Numbered from the stretch's first letter, positions 15,795 through 24,773 are shown. The stretch: DNA of 64,000 nt from Euhalothece natronophila Z-M001 (GCF_007904085.1 NZ_CP042326.1:2418001-2482000), one strand, 5' to 3'. Program-made: numbers and translations. Notes: generated by a model not told the origin, from the letters alone.

Positions 15795-16904
15795 ATGGAT
15801 GATTTCTTGAAAATATTGGAACAGTCTCTAAATATCGGGATTGATACCAGAACAATTACAATATTCAGCCTAGTTTCAATTTTATTGGTGGGGTTAGCTA
15901 TTTGGGCAGTTCCTAAACTTTTTCGATTGATTAATAATTTTCTAATTCCTAGTGAAATCCGCTCCCTTTATCAAAATATAATTGAACCTTTTCAGGGGTG
16001 GCTTGGTTTAACGACAATTTTAATTTTAATTGATATCATCCTTAATTATTTTTTTGAAGCCAAATGGATCAATATTATTGAAATTCCGATCGCGTTAGGG
16101 ATAGCCGCCTTAGTTTCTTGGTCAGGGTCAAGCATTTTTAGTCGCTACTTTGATCTTTATTTATTAGATGCTGCTATTCAAAGTAAGCGTAAAATCAATA
16201 GTGAACTATTACTATTAGGCAAAATTATTGTTAATGCGAGTATTATTTTAATTGTTATTATTGTCTTTGCCCAAACTCATCAAGTTAACCTAGTGGGGTT
16301 AGTTGCCAGTTTAGGCGTAGGTGGTTTAGCAGTTGCCTTTGCCGCGCAAAAGAGTTTAGAACAGTTATTAGGGGGAATTGTTCTTTATGTGGATCGTCCC
16401 TTTGTTCCTGATGATTATATTGGTTTACCTGATGGTACATTTGGGCGAGTGGAATCTATTGGTTTACGTTCGACACGAATTCGGGTTTCTGGGAAAGGAA
16501 CATTAATGGTTGTTCCTAATAATTTCTTAACCCAAACCAATATTGAGAACTTTACAGGGGCGAAAAAAGTCATTTCCATGATTTATATTAATTTCGATCT
16601 CCTAATTTCTGATACAGAAAGAGCCTTTATTCGTCAAGTTATCACCAATAGTACCAAAGATATTTTTGGGATTGATCCTCGTAATACCGAAATTATGTTT
16701 AAAACAATTCAAAAAGATGGACAAGAAGCAACACAAGCACAAGTCAGTCTTCTTATTTTAGGATCAGGAGAAGTTTCAATGGAGTTACGTCGCCAACTAT
16801 TAGATGCTGCCCGTCAAAATATTACTCGGGAGTTAAGACAGTTTGGCATTGGTTTTGATATTGAGGATCGCAATATTAATGTTGATGCCCCAATTACCAT
16901 TTAA
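15795..16904 (+). CDS. Small-conductance mechanosensitive channel, MscS family
   Basis: 369 residues. There are four or five hydrophobic segments (about 20-45, 70-90, 100-118, 145-165, 170-195). The last has the pore-helix pattern GLVASLGVGGLAVAFAAQKS of MscS TM3, followed by the beta domain (GGIVLYVDRPFVPDDYIGLP, VPNNFLTQTNIENF) and a C-terminal cytoplasmic domain. Such channels release solutes after osmotic downshock. A good ribosome binding site (AGGAGG) lies 8 bp upstream of the ATG. The 250 bp in front of it, shared with mnmE, hold one GCGCGATCG site and no other clear signal. Confidence 0.92.
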   Translation: MDDFLKILEQSLNIGIDTRTITIFSLVSILLVGLAIWAVPKLFRLINNFLIPSEIRSLYQNIIEPFQGWLGLTTILILIDIILNYFFEAKWINIIEIPIALGIAALVSWSGSSIFSRYFDLYLLDAAIQSKRKINSELLLLGKIIVNASIILIVIIVFAQTHQVNLVGLVASLGVGGLAVAFAAQKSLEQLLGGIVLYVDRPFVPDDYIGLPDGTFGRVESIGLRSTRIRVSGKGTLMVVPNNFLTQTNIENFTGAKKVISMIYINFDLLISDTERAFIRQVITNSTKDIFGIDPRNTEIMFKTIQKDGQEATQAQVSLLILGSGEVSMELRRQLLDAARQNITRELRQFGIGFDIEDRNINVDAPITI

Positions 16905-16994
16905 TCTCAGTTTAATAAAGTATTTGTTCTTAATCATATTTAAATCAAACTCTAATCTTCCCTTGACTGTAATGGGGTAAGCTCTTAGGGTGAA

Positions 16995-18191
16995 TTAAGA
17001 ACTTAATTCTTTTGCTGTTTCAACGCAGTGAGTGAAACTTGCATCGGTTTTAATCGCTTGTAAATTGACATGAGTAGCACAGGCGCGATAGCCTTGCTCT
17101 TGTAGCGTTGCAATTAACCGATCGCGCTTCGGTAAATCTATTTTCCCCTTCTTACCAATGTGTTGTAACGTATAAAAGTAGGGAGGAAGATCCGCTTCTG
17201 TTGCCATCAGATTCAGTAAAGACATTGGTTTACTCCAACCCCATTCTTGAGCTAAATTAGCCATCTCTTTAACTGTCGCGCGATCGTGTAAGGAATCTAG
17301 CCACAGGGGGCCACTGAGAACTAATTTTTCCCCATCATAAGGGCAAATTGCCTTTCCTAGTTTACGCCAACCCACTGTCTGATAGTTACCACAGTGATGA
17401 CAATAGCCTAGCCAACCATAATTATTTTCAGTTAGTTGTGGCTTTTCAACAAAGCGCATCATTACGCGATACGTTTCCCCTGTAAAATAAGCAAAAACAG
17501 GATCAACGCCACGTTCTTGGCTGGCAGCTTGTTCTTGAAGTTTTCCCATAATCAGGCGTAACCCTTGTTCATGGGCAGCAGGATGGGAACGGGCATAAGC
17601 CCCATAGAATTTTAAGCTATTGTGAACATTATTCCCCGTAACAGAACGCCCATCTGTACTGGTGAGATAAACCATGCCCCCTAGCTTGGTTCCCCATAAA
17701 ACTGTACCAACATAGGGAACAGGCGCACCAAAACAATCTACATCAATTAAATCATAAAAATCGGAGCGATTATAACAGTCAAAAAAAATGCGATTAACAT
17801 CAGTTTGGGTAAGGTGATATTGGGATGCTGAGAGAGTGGTTCTTAAATTGTCGCTTAAGACAGGATAAACATTAGGATCAGCGTCATTAACCCAGACAAA
17901 CTCCGCCTCTGCTTCTAACAGATAACGTAATCCTCTTACCCCACATCCTGCCATTGCGTCTAAAACTCGCAACTCTCCTGTTTTTTGTTTGTGAATAGCA
18001 GCGGCTAAAATACCTAAGTCTCGAACGATCTGGGTTGTAGGGCGATAAAAGGCATTTCCAACTTTAAACTGTGCTTTTCCTTCTTGGTGAGTTGAGATCA
18101 AATCAATAAGCTGACAAGGTGATACTATCCATTGGTTTACCAAGGACAAATAACTAATAACTAATGACAAACAAAGAAATATCCTCCACAT
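16995..18191 (-). CDS. trm1: tRNA (guanine26-N2)-dimethyltransferase, Trm1 family
   Basis: Makes N2,N2-dimethylguanosine at position 26 of tRNA using S-adenosylmethionine. Trm1 is general in archaea and eukaryotes and rare in bacteria, where a few lineages including cyanobacteria have it. Landmarks: EGKAQFKVGNAFYRP near the start, the SAM motif VLDAMAGCGVRG, VDCFGAPVPY, and a late zinc-like cluster CHHCGNYQ...CPYDG. Length without the leader is about 365. The first 30 or so codons (MWRIFLCLSLVIS...) read through a dispersed intergenic heptamer repeat and give a false signal-peptide look. The true start is probably one of the TTG codons nearer 18090. Confidence 0.85.
   Translation of the reverse strand: MWRIFLCLSLVISYLSLVNQWIVSPCQLIDLISTHQEGKAQFKVGNAFYRPTTQIVRDLGILAAAIHKQKTGELRVLDAMAGCGVRGLRYLLEAEAEFVWVNDADPNVYPVLSDNLRTTLSASQYHLTQTDVNRIFFDCYNRSDFYDLIDVDCFGAPVPYVGTVLWGTKLGGMVYLTSTDGRSVTGNNVHNSLKFYGAYARSHPAAHEQGLRLIMGKLQEQAASQERGVDPVFAYFTGETYRVMMRFVEKPQLTENNYGWLGYCHHCGNYQTVGWRKLGKAICPYDGEKLVLSGPLWLDSLHDRATVKEMANLAQEWGWSKPMSLLNLMATEADLPPYFYTLQHIGKKGKIDLPKRDRLIATLQEQGYRACATHVNLQAIKTDASFTHCVETAKELSS
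18119..18176. repeat. Heptamer-type dispersed repeat at the trm1 5' end
   Basis: The plus strand reads AAGGACAAATAACTAATAAC followed by TAATGACAAACAAAG. These are the same AGGACAA and TTAGTCA-type units that form the long array near 45.5 kb, which suggests this stretch is intergenic in origin and not trm1 coding sequence. Confidence 0.5.
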
Positions 18192-18228
18192 AGGGAGGAA
18201 TTAAAAGCTGAGTGAGGGCTAAGTTAAG

Positions 18229-18663
18229 CTATTTAACTGCCCCTAAAACATCGTCAGCATGGGTACTGGTGTTGACATTCGTATCAACGTAACTGATTTT
18301 GCCATCAGGATCAATGACGTAAGTAATGCGCTTAGAGACTTCCCCACCGTCAGCATCAAAGGCTTTTGTAATTGAGCCATCAACATCGGCTAAAAGGGTA
18401 AAGGGTAAGCCATATTTCTCTTTAAACATTTTATGAGAGGCTTCATCATCTCGACTAACCCCTAAAACCACCATGTCCTGTTGTTGGTACTTTTCATAGT
18501 TATCGCGGAAACTTTGCGCTTCCTTGGTGCAACCTGGGGTGTCGTCTTTGGGGTAAAAGTAGAGAACTACCATTTTCCCCTTAAAGTCAGAGAGGGAAAC
18601 GGTATTCCCGTCACTATCTTTGGTTGTAAAATCTGGTGCTTGGGTACCAATTGCCAGTGCCAT
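18229..18663 (-). CDS. bcp: Thioredoxin-dependent peroxiredoxin, Bcp/PrxQ type
   Basis: 144 residues. Reduces hydrogen peroxide and lipid peroxides, with thioredoxin as likely electron donor. The peroxidatic Cys45 sits in KDDTPGCTKEAQSFRD. The second Cys five residues later, present in many PrxQ proteins, is Gln here, so this copy resembles the 1-Cys subgroup. The thioredoxin fold is complete and the length usual. The gene is followed 38 bp later by trm1 on the same strand, so the two may be co-transcribed. Confidence 0.94.
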   Translation of the reverse strand: MALAIGTQAPDFTTKDSDGNTVSLSDFKGKMVVLYFYPKDDTPGCTKEAQSFRDNYEKYQQQDMVVLGVSRDDEASHKMFKEKYGLPFTLLADVDGSITKAFDADGGEVSKRITYVIDPDGKISYVDTNVNTSTHADDVLGAVK

Positions 18664-18750
18664 AATTTAACGCTTGATTGAAAATGTGCTTTTATCTCTA
18701 TCCTATTCTAGATGGGAACATTTAAGAATGTCTCACGTCGTAATTATCAG

Positions 18751-19065
18751 TTATTGTGATTCTTCCTGTTTGGCAGAGGAGAAAAGTCCAGACTTGGCAA
18801 GACTAGAAAATAACATGGTTGCGCCTGTGGTTAGTAGGAATAAAACGCCTAAACCATTGAGTAAGACATAAATTCCTTTTAACTGATCCCCAAGGTATTC
18901 TCCTTCGTGAATCACCATTAAAAAATGAGCTTGATCTCTGCTCCAACCAAACCAATCTTTTAATAGGCGATAGGAAATTCCTGTAATTGCGGTAATAATC
19001 AGGGGGAGAATCATAATGCCAGCAATCCGTCGATGCCATTCTCGAAACTTTTTACGCCAATTCAT
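18751..19065 (-). CDS. Small PepSY-associated-type membrane protein
   Basis: 104 residues beginning NWRKKFREWHRRIAGIMILP, a basic opening and first membrane helix like that of PepSY-TM proteins. The rest is a soluble stretch (YRLLKDWFGWSRDQAHFLMVIHEGEYLG) and a second helix (IYVLLNGLGVLFLLTTGATMLF). Similar short two-helix proteins occur widely in cyanobacteria with no established role. It lies apart from its neighbours, diverging from the M48 protease. Confidence 0.7.
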   Translation of the reverse strand: MNWRKKFREWHRRIAGIMILPLIITAITGISYRLLKDWFGWSRDQAHFLMVIHEGEYLGDQLKGIYVLLNGLGVLFLLTTGATMLFSSLAKSGLFSSAKQEESQ

Positions 19066-19203
19066 TTTTTATCCCTAAACTCTCTGTAAAATGACCCTAT
19101 TATACTCTTTAGCTTGTGACAATTCCTGTTCATCACTAACTTCTCAGCTAAAAAATTCGTTTAGTTGCTACAACTAGAATAGACTGAGTTAATAATAAAA
19201 ACT

Positions 19204-20055
19204 ATGAATCAAAAATTCTTACGACCCCTAAAAAAATTACTTAAACGCTCGAAATATGGGCTGATTTCTCTACTTGTGATTGTTGGTTTGGTGGTTGGAA
19301 CACCACAAGTTAGCCAAGCCTTTTCTTTCTCTTTCATTGATTTAATTTTCCGAGGAGTGCAAGTTTTCCAACTCTCGAATATGTCGGATAGTCAAGAGGT
19401 GGAGTTAGGGAAGCGAATTAATCAGCAATTAGTTAATCGGGAATTCACCTTATATGAAAATCGCGAAGTGAATCGCTATGTGGATCAAATTGGAGAACGA
19501 TTAGTGGATAACAGTAGTCGCCCTGATTTGCCTTTTACTTTCCAAGTAGTGGATGATGATAGGATTAATGCTTTTGCCACTATGGGAGGCTTTGTTTATT
19601 TACATACAGGCTTAATTAAAGAAGCTGAGAATGAAGCAGAGTTAGCTGGGGTGATTGGTCATGAAATTGGTCATATTACGGCCCGTCATGCGATTCAACA
19701 AATGCGTCAACGCGCGATCGCGCAAGGATTGCTTTCTGCAGCCGGCTTAGATCGTAGTGATGCCGTTCAAATTGGGGTAGAGTTAGCCGTGAGTCGCCCG
19801 AATAGTCGTCAAGATGAGTTTGAAGCGGATGAAAAAGGACTAGAGATGATCACAGCTTCTGGATATGCACCGGGCGGCTTAGTTAGCTTTATGGAGAAAC
19901 TCAAACAACAAGGCGGTTCTCCCCCTACCTTCTTAAGTACCCATCCTGCGGTAGATGATCGCATTGATCGCCTACAAGCCAACATGGATAATCCTGAACA
20001 AGGAGATGGCTTAAATGCCCAAGCTTACCAGCAACGCACCCAAGCCCTAAGATAA
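19204..20055 (+). CDS. M48-family zinc metalloprotease
   Basis: 283 residues. The N-terminal hydrophobic segment (about 19-38, then SQAF) is a signal peptide or anchor, so the enzyme probably works in the periplasm or lumen. The zinc site is HEIGH (153-157) within AGVIGHEIGHITARH, with the third ligand in the DEFEADEKG motif (about 204-212). Related proteins (BepA/YfgC, LoiP) degrade misfolded envelope proteins. The stop lies inside a 10-bp direct repeat that flanks a MITE-like insertion immediately downstream. Confidence 0.92.
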   Translation: MNQKFLRPLKKLLKRSKYGLISLLVIVGLVVGTPQVSQAFSFSFIDLIFRGVQVFQLSNMSDSQEVELGKRINQQLVNREFTLYENREVNRYVDQIGERLVDNSSRPDLPFTFQVVDDDRINAFATMGGFVYLHTGLIKEAENEAELAGVIGHEIGHITARHAIQQMRQRAIAQGLLSAAGLDRSDAVQIGVELAVSRPNSRQDEFEADEKGLEMITASGYAPGGLVSFMEKLKQQGGSPPTFLSTHPAVDDRIDRLQANMDNPEQGDGLNAQAYQQRTQALR

Positions 20056-20056
20056 G

Positions 20057-20234
20057 GCAGGCTCGTTTCATTCTCATGAAATTTCCCTCAGGTGGGGAGA
20101 TGGGGAAATGGGGAGATGGGGCGACAAAACCTTAAAAAGAAGTTAAATCAGAAAAAATAATCGCGGTTGTCCCACTATGTAATGGTTTCAGTGCCATTAC
20201 TTTCAATTTTCACCCCGAGAATGAAACAGCCATG
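20057..20234. mobile_element. MITE-like element with 10-bp direct repeats
   Basis: About 178 bp bounded by inverted repeats GTTTCATTCTC (20065-20075) and GAGAATGAAAC (20217-20227), which extend imperfectly outward (GGCT). On either side is a perfect direct repeat CTAAGATAAG (20047-20056 and 20235-20244), the expected target duplication. The inside has GGGGAGATG-type short tandem repeats and no frame. Transposase family unknown. Confidence 0.6.
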
Positions 20235-20248
20235 CTAAGATAAGACAC

Positions 20249-20278
20249 TTGTCAAATTAAGCCAAAGTTGCTTATAAT
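20249..20278 (+). promoter_or_regulatory. Sigma-70-type promoter of ssrA
   Basis: TTGTCA (-35, 20249-20254) and TATAAT (-10, 20273-20278) are separated by 18 bp, about 14 bp upstream of the mature tmRNA 5' end. This is a near-consensus strong promoter, as expected for an abundant stable RNA. It starts just after the second direct repeat of the MITE-like element. Confidence 0.75.
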
Positions 20279-20292
20279 GATAAGTGACGCAC

Positions 20293-20680
20293 GGGGCCGT
20301 AATGGTTTCGACAGGCTGGTGGAAGCCGACCCGTGATGCAGGCCGAGAGAGAGTCAACTCTCGATAATAAAGACTCACAAAATAGTAATTGCGAACAACA
20401 TCGTTCCTTTCGCTCGTAAAGCAGCCCCTGTAGCTGCCTAAAACACCTCTAAACAGGTTCGAGCACTCATTGTCTGACACCGTTAAGGGCAATGGGTAAA
20501 ACCCAACGGTTGCTCACTTTCTAAGCTATCTGGTCTAGGAAAGTGAAAAGACTTAACCAGAGAACCCTCTCATCTGGGATAAAAGATGAGTCCTGTCCTG
20601 AGGGTTAGAAGGACTAAGCCTGTGAAGGATCGGGAGGTCAATAGCCAGTCTGGACAGCAGTTCGATTCTGCTCGGCTCCA
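20293..20680 (+). ncRNA. ssrA: Transfer-messenger RNA (one-piece)
   Basis: Rescues stalled ribosomes by acting first as tRNA-Ala and then as mRNA. The 5' end GGGGCCGTAATGGTTTCGAC and the 3' end TTCGATTCTGCTCGGCTCCA form the tRNA-like domain, with the CCA encoded. The resume codon GCG (20391-20393) opens a frame giving ANNIVPFARKAAPVAA and stopping at 20439-20441. This ends in the hydrophobic degradation signal and has the usual cyanobacterial form. Pseudoknot-forming segments follow. Immediately after the CCA there is a T5 run. Confidence 0.97.
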
Positions 20681-20683
20681 TTT

Positions 20684-20909
20684 TTAGCAGAATAAGCGAG
20701 AATCCCCCATCCACAATCTTTGATTTGGGTGGGGATGAATCGCTATCAATCGAGGGGGTTCAACATCCTCACGCTTTGCTCCGGCTGAGATTGATAACTT
20801 TCTGATCTGTTCTCTTATTACTTCCTGCGTGGCTTCTACCCTTATGTTTACAGTAAGAGAGAAGTTGCTGATGTTCTTCCTCAGTACATCTTATGGTTAT
20901 TTGTTTCAT
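20684..20909 (-). pseudogene. Frameshifted ribbon-helix-helix protein gene of the tnpB element
   Basis: From ATG at 20907-20909 the frame reads MKQITIRCTEEEHQQLLSYC, then KHKGRS and goes out of frame, stopping at 20769. Shifting by one base at about 20830 continues as TQEVIREQIRKLSISAGAKR, the second helix and tail expected for a CopG/Arc-type small protein. Such a gene lies divergent to tnpB here and also, intact, at the second tnpB element (51271-51405). It has probably decayed by a 1-bp indel. The true role of these partners is unknown; repression of tnpB is a guess. Confidence 0.65.
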
Positions 20910-20974
20910 TAATTAATGTCAATGTGAAAGTTATGTGTTATATTAAAGGTAACACGGGTTAATTCATTAAAGCA

Positions 20975-23900
20975 ATGCGATTTTCCTATGTGCGACCTGA
21001 ACTGGTCGGTTGAATCGGTGTAACCCTTACACCACAGGGATTTCCACCCCTGTCCTTCGTGGAAAGCTCTCCTCATCTGGAGAGTGGCGACGCTGGTAGT
21101 AAGTAATGAATCCAGTGGAATGCACGCCCCTAACGTAACGGTTGCTGGTAGGGATTAACTGGTTTCCGTGCTAGAAGGAGAATTGGAAGGATGAACATAG
21201 CCTAAGCTGATGATTAAACTGCGTAACCTCGCAAACAGCCAAATTATTCCTGACAGGCTGTAACCAAAAGGTAAGAAGGTAGTTTGTATCTTATATGATT
21301 ATACGAACGTGGAAATACATCCCTTCCGCAGGAGAGTCAGCCATCCTAACCAAATCGTATGTTTAGCCGATACAACAGGGTAAGCCCTACAGAGTCTCCT
21401 TGACTGGTCGAGTCAGGAGTAGGGGGGAGGCAACAAACCCACAACTCTCTGGAGGGTAGAAGATGAGGCAAAAAGCGAATGCCAGCCTGTAATAGGTTGG
21501 ATAAAGGTTGAAACATTACCTTTGACCGAAAGGAACAGCAGACTTGCCTTGGGTCTTATACGGAAGTGAAGTTTACAAGGGTGACGAACCCAAGGAGAAG
21601 TTAGATGTCATCTATAACGTTGACAAATGGACTAAGGGGACAGCTTTCAGACTGGGGTCAAATTAACTGGCGTAAAGTCAAGAAGTCTGTCAGAAACTTA
21701 CGTATGCGAATCTTTCGTGCTAAAAGTCTTGGTCAGTGGAAGAAGTTACGCCGACTTCAGAAGCTGTTGTTACGAAGCCGAGCCAATTTGCTTTTATCAG
21801 TGCGACAAATCACTCAAATCAATCAAGGAAAGCGAACCGCAGGGGTAGATAAGGAGGTATTAAACACCCCAAACGAGTGAGTGAAACTTGTGAACAGTTG
21901 GGAGATGCCCAAGGCTAACCCGACACGACGAGTTTACATACCCAAGTCAAATGGGAAGAAACGTCCCCTCGGAATCCCTACCGTACGGGATAGAGTCGCA
22001 CAAGCAATGGTTAAAAATTTACTAGAACCTGAATGGGAAGCCGTATTTGAGCCTAATTCCTACGGATTTAGATGCGGTCGAAGTTGTCAGGATGCTATAG
22101 CACAATGCTTTCAAAGGTTGAGTATCAATCCCTCAAGTTGCACCGACAAATGGGTTCTGGATGCTGATATTTCAGGTTTCTTCGACAACATTGCCCATGA
22201 ATCTATCCTGACAGCAATTGAATCTGTACCACGTGGAGATTTAATTGAAGGATGGTTAAAAGCTGGTTACCTCGACAATGGGATTCTCAATCCAACCGAT
22301 ACGGGGACACCTCAAGGTGGGGTGATAAGCCCTCTGTTAGCAAACATTGGGTTACATGGGTTGGAAGACTACATTAAGTCAATCAACCCGAAGGTCGGAG
22401 TTATTCGTTATGCAGATGATTTCGTCGTCACCTCCAAGGATAAAGAGAGTCTCGAACAAATCTTAGACCAGATAAAGCAATGGATGTCCAAAAGAGGTCT
22501 AGAAATCAGCACGGAGAAGACGAGAATCGTCTCAATGGAAGAAGGTTTTGACTTTCTTGGGTTCAACTTACGTCACTACGGTGGCAAATTACTGATTAAG
22601 CCCCAGAAGAAGAAGGTTCTTGCCTTCTGTAAAAAGATTGGGGAAACTCTAAGAAAAATGAAAGCCTGCACTCAGGAAGAGGTCATTAAAATCCTAAATC
22701 CACTTCTCCGAGGTTTTGCTAACTACTACAGAGGAGTAGTAAGCAAATCAACCTTTAGCTATATTTCACATCGAGTATGGCAATACCTCTGGAAATGGTG
22801 TTGTCGGCGACACCCAAACAAAAGCAAAAAGTGGGTACGAGCTAGATACTTCGGTTCATACAGAGGGAATCATTGGACTTTTATGTGCAAAGGGACTGGT
22901 CGTGGAAATAAAGAGAAACTCTTTGTTCTTTATGACATCAGTAGTACACCCATAGTAAGGCACGTGAAAGTCAAAGGGACAGCAAGCCCTGATGACCCCT
23001 CACTTCGGGACTATTGGCACAAGAGAAACCTCAAGATAGGAAAACAAAAATGGGCGAAAGGCTCTAAGAATGAGCAAGTAGCCAAGATGCAAGAGCATAA
23101 GTGTCCTATTTGTGGTGATAGCCTCTATAACGGAGAAGAAATCGAAACCCACCACATAGTACCTGTGAAAGATGGTGGCTCGGACGACACCGAGAATTTA
23201 ATCCACTTACACAAAGCGTGTCATAAACAGGTACACAGTTCAAAATCCAAGACGAAGGCTGGAAGTAAGGCTTGAGCGGTATGATGGGAAACTGTCACGT
23301 ACCGTTCTTAGGGGAGGGGAGAGAGGCGACTCTCGAACCTTACCCGCTCAATATCGCCTCAAACCTGACAAAGAGCAAGTAGCCAAGATTGAAAAATGGC
23401 TAGAGATGCTTCGCTGTCAATACAACTATTTGTTAGGTCAAAGGTTCGACTGGTGGGAAACTCATCGCACGGCTGTTAACTCATGCTCTTTAATCTGTCA
23501 TCTCCCAGAGTTATCTGACCGTCCCACTTATTTTTCGCAAAAACAAAGGCTAACTCAACTGAAAAAGGATAGACCTTGGTATAAAGAGGTTCAGTCACAA
23601 GTCCTTCAAGATTGTGTAAAAAGAGTTGACTTAGCTTTTCAGCGTTGGCTTAGAGGGGATAAGAATGGGAAGAAATCAGGTAAGCCAAGATTTAAGGGAA
23701 AAGGACGTTATCGAACAATTTTGTTTCCACAAGTCAAACCTGATTGTATTCAAGGTGACTACATCACCTTACCTAAGTTTAAGACAATTCGGTTGATTAA
23801 ACATCGTCCTCTACCCGATGGGTTCAAGATTAAAACCGCTCAGGTAACAAGGAAAGCTGATGGTTACTACTTAACGCTTTCTCTAGAAGATATCTCAGTT

Positions 23901-24578
23901 CCAGAGTCAACCATTAACATTGTTCCCACCTCAGAAAATACGTTGGGAATTGATCTGGGATTGAAGGACTTTTTGGTGACTTCTGAAGGCGAGAAAGTAG
24001 AAATTCCTCAGTTTTATCGAAAAGGACAAGATAGACTCAAAAAGCTACAGCAGAAGGTTTCTCGTCGTCAGAAAGGAAGTAAACGCTATCAAAAAGCAGT
24101 CAAGCAACTAGGAAAACACCATCAGAAGGTTGCTAGACAGAGAAAAGATTTTCACTTTAACACCATTAAATCAATTCTCAGTAAGGGAGATGTAATTGCC
24201 CATGAGAAACTGAATATCAAAGGACTTGCCAGAACCAAACTAGCCAAATCAATCTATGATGCTGGTTGGGGAACATTTTTAAGTAGGTTAGCTGTCAAAG
24301 CTGAAAATGCTGGACAGTTAATAGTAGAAGTTACTCCCAAAAATACATCACAGAATTGCTCAGGTTGTGGCAAGAAAGTTCCGAAGAAGCTATCAGAAAG
24401 AATCCATAATTGTCCTCATTGTGGTCTGTCCATGGATCGGGATCAAAACGCGGCGATAAATATTAAGAATTTGGCGGTTGGGATACCCGTCAGTAGTAAA
24501 GCTCAGTCACGAACCGAAGCGCAAGCTGGTGCTGCTGAGAAGCCCGACTCACATCGCGTAGCGATTGAGTGTGGGTAA
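20975..24578 (+). CDS. tnpB: TnpB RNA-guided nuclease, coding sequence split by a group II intron
   Basis: Exon 1 is 20975-20989 (MRFSY) and exon 2 is 23346-24578. Exact removal of the intron joins them in frame as MRFSY-AQYRLKPDKEQVAK. TnpB proteins are the ancestors of Cas12 and cut DNA guided by an RNA made from the element's right end, which preserves the transposon. RuvC residues are visible: Asp in GIDLGLKDFLV, Glu in AHEKLNIKGL, Asp in MDRDQNAAIN. A zinc ribbon (CSGCGKK ... CPHCG) lies between. Exon 2 alone has no start at the right place (first Met is 20 codons in), so full-length TnpB depends on splicing. C-terminal length is normal. Confidence 0.8.
20990..23345 (+). mobile_element. 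Group II intron
   Basis: The 5' end GTGCGACCTG matches the group II consensus GUGYG. Domain V is at 23274-23310: GAGCGGTATGATGGGAAACT, then the partner strand ending ACCGTTC, with the AGC triad. Domain VI follows to 23345. The last seven exon bases TTCCTAT (20983-20989, IBS1) can pair with GTAGGGA at 21148-21154 (candidate EBS1) using two G-U pairs. The 3' boundary is set by the reading frame of tnpB and could be off by a base or two. The intron encodes a reverse transcriptase/maturase with HNH endonuclease in domain IV. Confidence 0.85.
21605..23275 (+). pseudogene. ltrA: Group II intron reverse transcriptase/maturase with an internal TGA
   Basis: A single frame of 556 codons is cut by TGA at 21878-21880 (codon 92), right after NTPNE and before VKLVNSW. 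The family normally reads E-R-V-K-L here, so CGA to TGA is the likely change. Before the stop lies the N-terminal RT-0 region. After it come the RT palm (RYADDFVVTS with catalytic YADD), the thumb/maturase X domain (about 280-370 of the second part) and an HNH endonuclease with zinc-type cysteines (CPICGD ... THHIVPVKDGGSDDTENL). The protein both helps the intron splice and drives retrohoming. Restart at GTG 21881 would lack the N-terminal part. Read-through of TGA is possible but unproven. Confidence 0.85.
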
Positions 24579-24583
24579 TTCAC
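24546..24583 (+). ncRNA. Right-end hairpin of the tnpB element, expected 3' part of its guide (omega) RNA
   Basis: GACTCACATCGC, GTA, GCGATTGAGTGT form an imperfect hairpin overlapping the tnpB stop codon. In IS200/605 elements the tnpB 3' end and right end yield the guide RNA, whose guide segment lies just beyond the element. That it is made here is family knowledge, not shown. Confidence 0.5.
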
Positions 24584-24584
24584 G

Positions 24585-24773
24585 TTAGTTACCAAACTGT
24601 TTGCGAGCTTCTTCTACCATTTCTGCGGTGACGACTTCCGCATCAGAAGCTCTTGCCATTTCTTCTATGCGTTGCCGAGCTTGGGAGCGCACAAAGAAGG
24701 GAATGTTTTTTAATTTTGCCTTGGCTTCACTTGTCCATTGCAAGGAAGAGGAAAAAGGATTAGTTTCAGTCAT
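24585..24773 (-). CDS. PCP_red domain protein (protochlorophyllide reductase-like tail)
   Basis: 62 residues, almost entirely the PCP_red domain: [45 protein letters not shown]. This domain forms the C-terminus of ChlB in the light-independent protochlorophyllide reductase, and also occurs alone in cyanobacteria as a small protein without proven function. It ends 2 bp from the right end of the tnpB element, so the element inserted at the very edge of this gene, which looks complete. Confidence 0.8.
   Translation of the reverse strand: MTETNPFSSSLQWTSEAKAKLKNIPFFVRSQARQRIEEMARASDAEVVTAEMVEEARKQFGN

Larger units (their letters stand above)
20684..24583 (+). mobile_element. IS200/IS605-group tnpB element, interrupted by a group II intron
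   Basis: The element comprises a left-end hairpin region (about 20697-20740), a divergent ribbon-helix-helix gene (broken), tnpB, and a right-end hairpin overlapping the tnpB stop. No tnpA transposase is present, so it would move only with help in trans. The 2.36-kb group II intron lies within tnpB codon 5/6. The boundaries are approximate. The element begins directly behind ssrA. Confidence 0.7.

Noticed and set aside
21605-23275. Two separate genes inside the group II intron
   Set aside because: The two frames are in the same register, separated only by one TGA, and together form one maturase.
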